Source of the DNA: Variovorax sp. WDL1
GTDB taxonomy: Bacteria; Pseudomonadota; Gammaproteobacteria; Burkholderiales; Burkholderiaceae_C
Length of the DNA stretch: 64,000 nt
NCBI RefSeq assembly: GCF_001541225.1
Contig: NZ_LMTS01000158.1
Location: 45,915-109,914, forward strand
Reading direction: 5' to 3'
This document shows, piece after piece, positions 54,968 to 62,384 of this stretch (position 1 is its first letter; every line of letters starts with the position of its first letter). Position numbers and translations under genes: made by a program. The notes under the pieces were generated by a model that was not told the DNA's origin, ran no database searches, and saw only the letters and a program-made list of their open reading frames with translations.

Positions 54968-56326
54968 ATGCTCTCATTGACCAGCCTGGGTGGTGCCGGC
55001 ACCGTCACCGGCTCCAAGCACCTTATCACCCATGGCAATACCCGCATCCTGATCGACTGCGGACTGTTCCAGGGATTGAAAAACCTGCGCGAACTTAATT
55101 GGCAGCGCCTGGCCGTTGAACCCAAGGACATCGATGCGGTCGTACTGACGCATGCGCACCTGGATCATTGTGGGTATCTGCCCCGATTGGTGCTGGACGG
55201 GTTCCGCGGGAAGATTTTCTCGACCTCAGCCACGCGAGATGTCGCCGAACTCATCCTGCTCGACAGTGCCTGGTTGCAAGAGAAGGACGCCGAGTTCGCC
55301 AATCGAAAAGGATTTTCCAAACACAAGCCAGCCCTTCCGCTGTATCGGGTTCGGGATGCAGAACGTGCGCTCCTGCAGTTCAAACCGGTGCCGCTGCATC
55401 AAGAGACGGAATTGCCGGGCAATGCCCGTCTACTGCTGCGCAGCGCTGGTCACATTCTTGGGGCGGCGACGGTTCAGATCGACATTGGCGGCAAGCGTTT
55501 GGTGTTCTCCGGCGACCTGGGGCGCTATGACGATGTGGTCATGCCTGATCCTGAACCCGTCACGGCAGCGGACTACATCATCATCGAGTCCACCTATGGC
55601 AATCGTCGTCATGACCGTTCCGATGCCGTCGAAGCGCTGGGCGACATCATCGAGCGCACGACTCGCCGCGGAGGCACCGTAGTGATTCCCGCTTTTGCCG
55701 TTGGACGCGCGCAGTCGTTGATCTATGACCTATGGCTGTTGCGACAGCGCGGTCGGCTCCGCACCGTGCCCGTCTATCTGGACAGTCCCATGGCCACCAG
55801 CGCAACTGCGCTGCTGCACCGCCATGCCGACGACCACAAGCTCGCACAACACGATTTCGAGGCGGCATTCTCAGAAGTCACATACATGCGCGACGTTGAA
55901 GAGTCCAAGGCGCTATCGGCGAATCGCTACCCCAAGGTGATTATTTCCGCCAGCGGCATGGCCACCGGTGGCCGCGTGCTGCATCACATAGAAGCGTTTG
56001 GCGGCAGTCATCAGAACACGCTGCTGTTCTCTGGATTCCAGGCAGCAGGTACGCGCGGACGCAAGCTGCTTGAGGGCGCTCGCGAAGTCAAAATTCATGG
56101 GCGCTGGATGCCGATCAAGGCGGAGGTCGCCGAGCTTGCGATGTTGTCGGCTCATGCCGACAGCGATGAGCTGATGCGATGGCTGCGCAGCTTTACCAAG
56201 GCACCGGAAAGAGTGTTCATTGTTCACGGTGAATCCGATGCCTCCGAGGCGCTGCGCGAACGTATCCAGCGCGAACTCAATTGGCACGCATCGGTGTCCA
56301 TGCAAAACCAGGAATTCGCCCTGTGA
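54968..56326 (+). CDS. Beta-CASP metallo-beta-lactamase-fold RNA-processing-type hydrolase
   Basis: A 452-residue protein. The metallo-lactamase part has HAHLDHCG (HxHxDH at residues 62-67), SAGHILGAATVQI and FSGDLGRYD; the beta-CASP insert has YLDSPMATSATAL and ISASGMATGGRVLHH; the C-terminal RNA-specificity motif is LSAHADSDEL, and VFIVHGESDASEAL. Relatives (CPSF73-like, YSH1, RNase J kin) cut RNA with two zinc ions. It overlaps the phosphorylase gene by 4 bp, which suggests that its product feeds that enzyme. Confidence 0.93.
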   Translation: MLSLTSLGGAGTVTGSKHLITHGNTRILIDCGLFQGLKNLRELNWQRLAVEPKDIDAVVLTHAHLDHCGYLPRLVLDGFRGKIFSTSATRDVAELILLDSAWLQEKDAEFANRKGFSKHKPALPLYRVRDAERALLQFKPVPLHQETELPGNARLLLRSAGHILGAATVQIDIGGKRLVFSGDLGRYDDVVMPDPEPVTAADYIIIESTYGNRRHDRSDAVEALGDIIERTTRRGGTVVIPAFAVGRAQSLIYDLWLLRQRGRLRTVPVYLDSPMATSATALLHRHADDHKLAQHDFEAAFSEVTYMRDVEESKALSANRYPKVIISASGMATGGRVLHHIEAFGGSHQNTLLFSGFQAAGTRGRKLLEGAREVKIHGRWMPIKAEVAELAMLSAHADSDELMRWLRSFTKAPERVFIVHGESDASEALRERIQRELNWHASVSMQNQEFAL

Positions 56327-57840
56327 GTGCCCGCATCACCCCCCAGACACCCGCCTTGCAAGCATTGCGCATGCGACTGCATGCCCAGCATCAACCCGTC
56401 GTCTTGATGCGTACCGATTGCCATGTCTGCCGTGCCGAAGGGCTGGCACCGCGGTCACAGGTACTGATCATTGCCGGCGACCGCACTGTGCAAGCGCTAC
56501 TGTACCAAATCGACAGCGATCTGCTCAAAACCGGACAGATCGCTCTGTCCGAGGCCGCCTGGGATGCCCTGGACATTCATGAGGGCGATCTTGTGCAGGT
56601 TCGGCATCCTCCGCTGCTCGAATCGTTGTCGGCCGTGCGTGCGCGAATTCACGGCCACCGACTGCAAACGACGGAGTTGCAGGCGATCGTCCGTGATGTG
56701 GTCGATGGTCGCTATACCGATGTCGCACTTTCGGCCTTCCTGACCGCAACGGCGGTACTGCCTCTGGATATGCAAGAGACCATCCATCTCACCCGTGCGA
56801 TGGTCGATGTCGGAGATCACCTGCAATGGCAGGCTCCGATTGTTGTGGACAAGCATTGCGTGGGCGGATTACCGGGAAATCGCACCACGCCGTTGGTGGT
56901 TGCCATCGCCGCAGCCAATGGATTGGTGATGCCCAAGACCTCATCACGCGCCATCACCTCTCCCGCTGGCACCGCGGACACCATGGAAACGCTGGCTCCT
57001 GTAGACCTGGACCTGGATACGCTCAGAAAGGTCGTGGAGAAAGAGGGTGGATGCGTGGCGTGGGGCGGCGCGATGCACCTCAGCCCCGCGGACGACATCT
57101 TCGTGCGTATTGAGCGTGAACTGGATATCGACACGCAAGGACAACTGATTGCCTCGGTGTTATCCAAGAAGATTGCAGCAGGGGCGACCCACATCGTGAT
57201 CGATATTCCGGTTGGGCCAACCGCAAAAGTCCGCAGCCGGGAAACTGCCGAGCATCTTGCGCATCACCTTTCGGAAGTCGCCGCGTCATTTGGCCTTGTA
57301 TTGCGTTGCCTGTTTACAGACGGGAATCAGCCTGTCGGCAGAGGTATCGGCCCGGCGTTGGAGGCGCGCGACGTGTTGGCCGTATTGCGCAACGAGGCGG
57401 ATGCGCCGCAAGACCTATGTGACCGCGTGGCGTTGGTCGCGGGCGCGGTGCTTGAGCTTGGCGGTGTCGCCAAAGAAGGGGACGGACTTCGGTTGGCTCA
57501 CGAGACGATCAGCAGTGGCCGCGCCTGGGAAAAATTTCAGAGAATCTGCGCGGCTCAGGGGGGATTTCGTGAGCCGCCCCAAGCTCTCTATGTCGAACCG
57601 CTTTTGGCAACCACTTCAGGCCGAGCAGTACACATCGACAACCGTAAGCTGTCCCGTTTAGCCAAATTAGCCGGAGCGCCTGAGAGTCCAGCCGCAGGGA
57701 TTCAATTGCAAGTGCGCTTAGGTGACGAGGTAACACGCGGACAATCATTGATTTTTTTGCATGCGCAAACCTCTGGAGAGATGGCCTATGCACTCGCATA
57801 CGTGCATGACATTGGTGACATCGTAAAGATTGAACCTTAG
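56323..57840 (+). CDS. AMP/thymidine phosphorylase family protein
   Basis: A 505-residue nucleoside phosphorylase of the long (AMP phosphorylase, DeoA-like) type. Residues about 1-90 form an extra N-terminal domain (CRAEGLAPRSQVLIIAGDRT, IHEGDLVQV) as in archaeal AMP phosphorylase; bacterial DeoA lacks it. The core has DKHCVGGLPGNRTTPLVV, MPKTSSRAITSPAGTADTME (phosphate site), VAWGGAMHLSPADD and FTDGNQPVGRGIGPALEARD. The GTG start at 56323 overlaps the preceding stop. It may release ribose 1,5-bisphosphate from NMPs, or (deoxy)ribose 1-phosphate from nucleosides. Confidence 0.92.
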   Translation: MSARITPQTPALQALRMRLHAQHQPVVLMRTDCHVCRAEGLAPRSQVLIIAGDRTVQALLYQIDSDLLKTGQIALSEAAWDALDIHEGDLVQVRHPPLLESLSAVRARIHGHRLQTTELQAIVRDVVDGRYTDVALSAFLTATAVLPLDMQETIHLTRAMVDVGDHLQWQAPIVVDKHCVGGLPGNRTTPLVVAIAAANGLVMPKTSSRAITSPAGTADTMETLAPVDLDLDTLRKVVEKEGGCVAWGGAMHLSPADDIFVRIERELDIDTQGQLIASVLSKKIAAGATHIVIDIPVGPTAKVRSRETAEHLAHHLSEVAASFGLVLRCLFTDGNQPVGRGIGPALEARDVLAVLRNEADAPQDLCDRVALVAGAVLELGGVAKEGDGLRLAHETISSGRAWEKFQRICAAQGGFREPPQALYVEPLLATTSGRAVHIDNRKLSRLAKLAGAPESPAAGIQLQVRLGDEVTRGQSLIFLHAQTSGEMAYALAYVHDIGDIVKIEP

Positions 57841-58026
57841 CGCCGTAGATAAACAGGGCTCTTGAATGCTCAGTCAAACACAGCCCGGCCTCTCGTTTGG
57901 AAAAGTTGAACGCCTACATCTCGTGCTCAAAGAGCATATGCAAAAAACATCGCCTAGAAGTTTTCAACCTGCATAGCGTGGAGCAAATAGAAGGAGGTCG
58001 TCAGCGTCTGAATAGGAACATTGCTC

Positions 58027-58917
58027 ATGGAACTGCGACACCTGCGTTGCTTTATCGTTTTGGCCGAAGAGCTTCATTTCACACGGGCCGCCGAGCGCCT
58101 GCATATCGAGCAACCCCCTTTATCTCGCGCCATCAAAGAGCTTGAAGACGAACTGGGGGTGGTACTTTTCGACCGAAATCGCCGTGGAACCGTTCTGACC
58201 GCAGCAGGTGCTGCCTTCTTGCAGGATATTCGACGCCTGCTCACCGTCCTGGAGCAGGCACGAGAAAACGCCAAGGCTGTCGCCTCAGGCTTGCGAGGCA
58301 GCTTGCGCATTGCAGTGTCCGATGGTGCGATCGATCCTCGACTGTCAGCATTTCTGGTCCGCTGCCGCGCAGAGGAACCGGAGATAGAGATACGCCTATC
58401 CGAGGTGCCGTTGGCCGAGCAGCTACGCGGCTTGCGGTCAGGCGACTTCACGATCGGATTCGCGCACACGGCCGAAGTCGGTGACGACATTGTTGCCGAA
58501 CCCATCTGGCGGGATCCGTTGGTGATCGCCGTGCCAGCTCGGCACGCGCTGCTCGTCCACAAGAAGGTCCCACTTCATGAACTCCGGGGGCATCCGCTTG
58601 TCTTGTGCGACCCTCACGCATGCGAGGGGTACTGCCGCGAATTGGGGCGGCTCTTGCAGGTGCTGGAGCACAAGCTGAACATCGTCGAGGAAGTGTCTTC
58701 GCTGGACATGATGCTCACGCTGGTCGGTGCAGGATATGGCGTCGGCTTCATGACGGCGACCAAGATTCCGGTCTGCCAATGGCCGGATGTGGTGATTCGT
58801 CCCTTGGCGATGGATTCCGCGGTGATCACCACCTACTTGCTTCGGCCTGAAAGCAACAGTTTGTCGGCTTCGCTGGAGCGGTTTATCGCTCGGTTACGCG
58901 ACTCGTCCGACGGTTGA
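58027..58917 (+). CDS. LysR-family regulator (intact copy of the module)
   Basis: A 296-residue LysR protein: [43 protein letters not shown], then the effector domain with LSEVPLAEQLRGLRSGDFTI and VGAGYGVGFMTATKIPVC. The ATG at 58027 has AGGAA upstream; a TTG at 58021 is also in frame. It is the intact counterpart of the split gene at 8801. It is not in an obvious operon with the phosphorylase 186 bp upstream. It is convergent with the XRE gene. Confidence 0.94.
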   Translation: MELRHLRCFIVLAEELHFTRAAERLHIEQPPLSRAIKELEDELGVVLFDRNRRGTVLTAAGAAFLQDIRRLLTVLEQARENAKAVASGLRGSLRIAVSDGAIDPRLSAFLVRCRAEEPEIEIRLSEVPLAEQLRGLRSGDFTIGFAHTAEVGDDIVAEPIWRDPLVIAVPARHALLVHKKVPLHELRGHPLVLCDPHACEGYCRELGRLLQVLEHKLNIVEEVSSLDMMLTLVGAGYGVGFMTATKIPVCQWPDVVIRPLAMDSAVITTYLLRPESNSLSASLERFIARLRDSSDG

Positions 58918-58940
58918 CGGAGTCCTGCCGGCGGACATCC

Positions 58941-59234
58941 TCAAGGATCGGTTTCGGCACGCAGATTGCGTTCGGTCGCCGTCATCAGTTCAGCCGCGCT
59001 TATCCTGAGCGCCGTAGAAATTCTCAGTATGAGAGGCAGTGTGGGCACGTGCTCACCGCGCTCGATCTTGCCCATGTGCGAGCGCGAGATGACTGCCCGA
59101 GACGCGAACTCGTCTTGCGCGACTCCCTGAGCGACGCGGGCAGCGCGCACGGCCTGTCCGAAGGCCAACGCCGACTCGGATTCATACGTTGATGTGCCAG
59201 TAGGGCGGCCTGGCTGGATTGTTGATTTCTGCAT
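58941..59234 (-). CDS. XRE-family regulator (second copy)
   Basis: A 97-residue cro/cI-type protein: ALAFGQAVRAARVAQGVAQD, AVISRSHMGKIERGEHVPTL and AAELMTATERNLR. The ATG at 59234 aligns with that of the first copy (12955); a TTG at 59261 would extend it. It diverges from the LysR-like gene at 59354 across an operator region with TTAAC palindromes. Confidence 0.9.
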   Translation of the reverse strand: MQKSTIQPGRPTGTSTYESESALAFGQAVRAARVAQGVAQDEFASRAVISRSHMGKIERGEHVPTLPLILRISTALRISAAELMTATERNLRAETDP

Positions 59235-59263
59235 TAGCAGAAGCGTCAAACAATCTTCCAAAA

Positions 59264-59305
59264 TTAACCACGTTATTTTTAACGACGTTAAACTTCACTC
59301 TTAAC
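59264..59305. promoter_or_regulatory. Tandem TTAAC-N3-GTTA operators in the second module
   Basis: TTAACCACGTTA (59264-59275) and TTAACGACGTTAA (59279-59291) are two inverted repeats 15 bp apart centre to centre, followed by a half site TTAACCAC at 59301. The first is identical over 12 bases to the box at 12985-12996 in the other module. Confidence 0.65.
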
Positions 59306-59353
59306 CACGATGTTGGTTCGCCTTCCTGGCCAGATCGCTTCTTGGGGGTCCTC

Positions 59354-60007
59354 ATGCATGCCACCAGGCAGTTTTCTCATTTCAGGCTTGCTATAGCACC
59401 CGGGGTGCCGTCCTCATGCCTCTCCACGCTTCTCGCCCTGCAGCGCACGGAAGAGCCGGACACCCCCATCGCCTTCTTTGAAGCCTCGGGTGACGACCTG
59501 GTGATCGGCCTTGAAGAAGGCCGCTATGACGCAGGAATATCGCTTCGGCACGTGAGTGCTCCGTTCCTGAGAAGCCAGCCTTTGTGGATCGATAACATGG
59601 CTGTCGCCATGCCATTGCGGTCTTCCTTGCTTGGCCGGGCAACGCTCACGACCGCCGAGGTTCTGGACTACCCCGGGTTTCGCTGGCAAGCAGAGACCTG
59701 CCCGCTGCTGGATCAGCGGTTGTCCTCCTTCCCGCCGCTGAGCGAGCAGAGCATGCAGCATGTCACTTCGTTTGAGATTTTGGCGCTATGGGTCGCCGCT
59801 GGCTATGGCGTCGGGATCTCTGCGCAATCGCGTATTGAGCGCGCCCATGCCTGGGGCATCACCATGCGGCCGCTTTCTGATGCTCCCTACGAGGTCGTGA
59901 CACATCTGCAGCGGCCCAGGGAGCGAGCCAGCGCCATTTCTGAGCTGTTCGAGCGCAGGGCGATGCAGGTTGCCAAAGATAGCGCGGCCTACTCGAATAC
60001 CCGATAG
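59354..60007 (+). CDS. HTH-less LysR-type effector-domain protein (second copy)
   Basis: A 217-residue protein homologous to 13063-13704: FRLAIAPGVPSSCLSTLLAL, QRTEEPDTPIAFFEASGDDL, FEILALWVAAGYGVGISAQS, and YEVVTHLQRPRERA. It lacks any DNA-binding domain. The ATG at 59354 corresponds to the start used for the first copy, and both begin within LGxLMH. Conservation in two copies argues that it is a real gene and not a decayed LysR. Confidence 0.83.
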   Translation: MHATRQFSHFRLAIAPGVPSSCLSTLLALQRTEEPDTPIAFFEASGDDLVIGLEEGRYDAGISLRHVSAPFLRSQPLWIDNMAVAMPLRSSLLGRATLTTAEVLDYPGFRWQAETCPLLDQRLSSFPPLSEQSMQHVTSFEILALWVAAGYGVGISAQSRIERAHAWGITMRPLSDAPYEVVTHLQRPRERASAISELFERRAMQVAKDSAAYSNTR

Positions 60008-60400
60008 CTCACTCGCGCTGCGTGCTCTCCACTCAGATGCCGATGCCAGGCATCCGTAATCGGCGCGGGAATTCACTGCTTCCTGGTAATTGCAACGGCA
60101 CGCGCTGTCAATGCGCCAGCATCGCGTTTTCATCTCTGGCAACATGACGAATTAAACCGGCCTTATGGAGATGCCAATGGTTGGAAGTAGTTGGGACCGA
60201 GTACCCATCGACTCGCAAAGCATCGATGCGCCACTGTCGCGCGCGGCGGTGTTTCTCACATTGACGGTCGCCGAGGGCCGAGAGTCCCTGCAGGCGGTCG
60301 CCGGCGTCCTGGACGGCCTGGACGACCTGATCAAGACGGTGTGACCTGCTCTAGGATTTTCGTACCAGCGTAGTTTTGGGAAAATGGCTTCCAAGGAGAG

Positions 60401-60673
60401 ATGGAAGCGATGAAGAAGTCCCGATATAGCGAAGAGCAGATCGTGCGGATCCTGCGTGAGACGGACAAGGATCCGGTGGCCGAGGTCGCCAAGCGTCATG
60501 GCGTCAGCGAGCAGAGCATCTATGGCTGGCGCAAGCGGTATGGCGAGTTCAGCGTTGATGAGGTGCGGCGCCTGAAGGATCTGGAGGCAGAGAACACGCG
60601 GCTGCGCAAGATGCTGGTTGACCGCGACCTTGAGCTGGAGGTCATGAAGGAGATCAACAAGCGAAAGTGGTAA
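60401..60673 (+). CDS. IS3-family OrfA
   Basis: A 90-residue HTH protein: KKSRYSEEQIVRILRETDKD, KRHGVSEQSIYGWRKRYGEF, then the coiled coil LKDLEAENTRLRKMLVDRDL. It ends KRKW and overlaps the OrfB frame. An ATG three codons downstream is an alternative start. Confidence 0.93.
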   Translation: MEAMKKSRYSEEQIVRILRETDKDPVAEVAKRHGVSEQSIYGWRKRYGEFSVDEVRRLKDLEAENTRLRKMLVDRDLELEVMKEINKRKW

Positions 60674-61530
60674 GCGTACGAGCTCGGCAGGAACAGGTCC
60701 GCCAAGCCTGCTCCATGGGGTTGTCCGAACGCCGGGCTTGTACGCTGCTTGAGGTATCTCGATCGGGGTTTCGCTACGAGCGCACGAAGGCGACAGCCGA
60801 CGAGCCGGTCTCGCAAAAGATGAAGGAGTTGGCCTTGCAGTATCCACGCTACGGTTACCGACGTATTCGCATCTTCATGGCGCGCGAGGGTTACGCGATG
60901 AGTGCGGCCAGAGCCTGGCGGCTGTGGCATGAAGCGGGCTTGCAGATTGCGCGTCGTCGACCGCGCAAACGCGTGGCAGGCAGCCTGCCGCGTCCCTTGC
61001 CATCGAATTAGGCCAACCAGGTCTGGTCCTATGACTTCGTGTTCGACGCCTGTGCCAATGGGCAGCAACTAAAGTGTCTGACCATCGTCGATGAGTACAC
61101 GCGGGAATGCCTGGCCATTGACGTGGCCGGATCCATCCGTACGAATCGGGTGATTGAGGTGCTGAGTCGACTGGTGAGCGAACGCGGCGCACCGCGATAT
61201 CTGCGCTCCGATCATGGGCCGGAATTTGTATCGAGTGCGCTCCTGAAGTGGAGCCTGGAGCAAGGTATCGAAACCGCGCTGATCGACCCAGGCAAGCCCT
61301 GGCAGAACGGTACGACCGAAAGCTTCAATGGCAAGTTGCGCGACGAATGCCTGAGCCTTGAATGGTTCCGTAACCGGATCGAGGCCAGGATTGTGATCGA
61401 GGACTGGCGGCGGCATTACAACGAGGTGCGCCCGCACTCCAGTCTGGGGTATCTGACGCCGCTGCAGATGGCGCAGAGCTTGAAGAACTGTTTATCAACC
61501 AACGCCATTTCCCAGACGGCGTTGGTATGA
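60667..61530 (+). pseudogene. IS3-family OrfB interrupted by an in-frame TAG
   Basis: The frame reads the OrfB HTH_21 region (GLSERRACTLLEVSRSGFRY, YPRYGYRRIRIFMAREG), meets TAG at 61009-61011 (after LPSN), and then continues with ANQVWSYDFVFDACANGQQL, LRSDHGPEFVSS and NGTTESFNGKLRDECLS, the D-D-E core. The TAG cuts off the whole catalytic core. Confidence 0.9.
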
Positions 61531-62384
61531 AAAAACCGGGCAGGTCAGGTGGGCTTTCTTCGCGATCTCAACGGCCGGCTGTCGTGCATCACCGCCCTGG
61601 GATCGGCGCTGTGGGACCGTTTCCAGGCCGGAAGGCGCCCGAAAGAACTGCGTCCCTTCGCACCCATCAAGGGCGCGAAGCACACCGCGCCGGCCACGCC
61701 CGGCTCATATCCGGGCCGAGGGCGAGGACCTCTGCTTTGAATTCGAGCGCCTGCTGTTGGACCAATTGGGCAGCAGCGTGACGGTGGCCGACGAGGTGGC
61801 GTGCTTTCGCTATTTCGACTCCCGCGATCTCCTTGGCTTCGTCGATGGCACAGCCAATCCAACCGGGCACGAAATCGGCGCATCCACGCTGGTCGGCAGT
61901 GAGGATCAGGAATTCGCCGGCGGGAGCTACGTGGTGGTGCAGATGTATCTGCATCAAATGCAGCCGTGGGCTCGGCTTCCCGAGGACCAGCAAGAGCAGA
62001 TCATCGGCCGGGAGATCGTCAGCAATATCGAATTGCCCGATGCGACGAGCGGCCAGAAGTCGCACAAGACCCTCGCCACGATCGTGGGTGCTGACGGTAC
62101 CGAGCACGACATCCTGCGCGACAACATGCCCTTTGGCCGCCCCGGCCAAGGCGAATACGGCACCTACTTCATCGGCTACTCCAGGCATCTGTGCGTCACG
62201 CAGAAGATGCTGAAGCGCATGTTCCTCGGCGATCCGCCGGGCATGAACGACCGCCTGCTCGATTTCTCGACGGCGCACACTGGTGCCGTGTTCTTTGCGT
62301 CCGCCCCGCGCACGCTGAGCGAACTCGTGCAGGCTGTACAAGCGTAGCGCGGGGGCCGCAAGGCGCCCGCAAGGGCTGGTAGCC

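Larger units (their letters stand above)
60342..61547 (+). mobile_element. IS3-family (IS407-type) element with 4-bp target duplication
   Basis: A 1206-bp element. Both ends begin TGACCTGC when read inward, and GGTG flanks it at 60338-60341 and 61548-61551. The 4-bp duplication fits the IS407 group of IS3. It carries OrfA and OrfB on the plus strand; OrfB has a nonsense codon, so this copy is probably inactive alone. Confidence 0.92.
60165..62347 (+). pseudogene. DyP-type peroxidase gene, broken by IS3 and a small deletion
   Basis: The N-terminal part (60165-60341) reads IDAPLSRAAVFLTLTVAEGR up to DDLIKTV. After the IS3 element it resumes in frame (GFLRDLNGRLSCITALGSAL, RRPKELRPFAPIKGAKHTAP), then shifts near 61704 where about 11 bases are missing. 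The rest lies in another frame to 62347 with IRAEGEDLCFEFERLLLDQL, the heme-site motif GFVDGTANPTG and YFIGYSRHLCV. Intact DyP enzymes are about 300-residue heme peroxidases of the cytoplasm or encapsulins. Two independent lesions show that it is dead. Confidence 0.9.
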
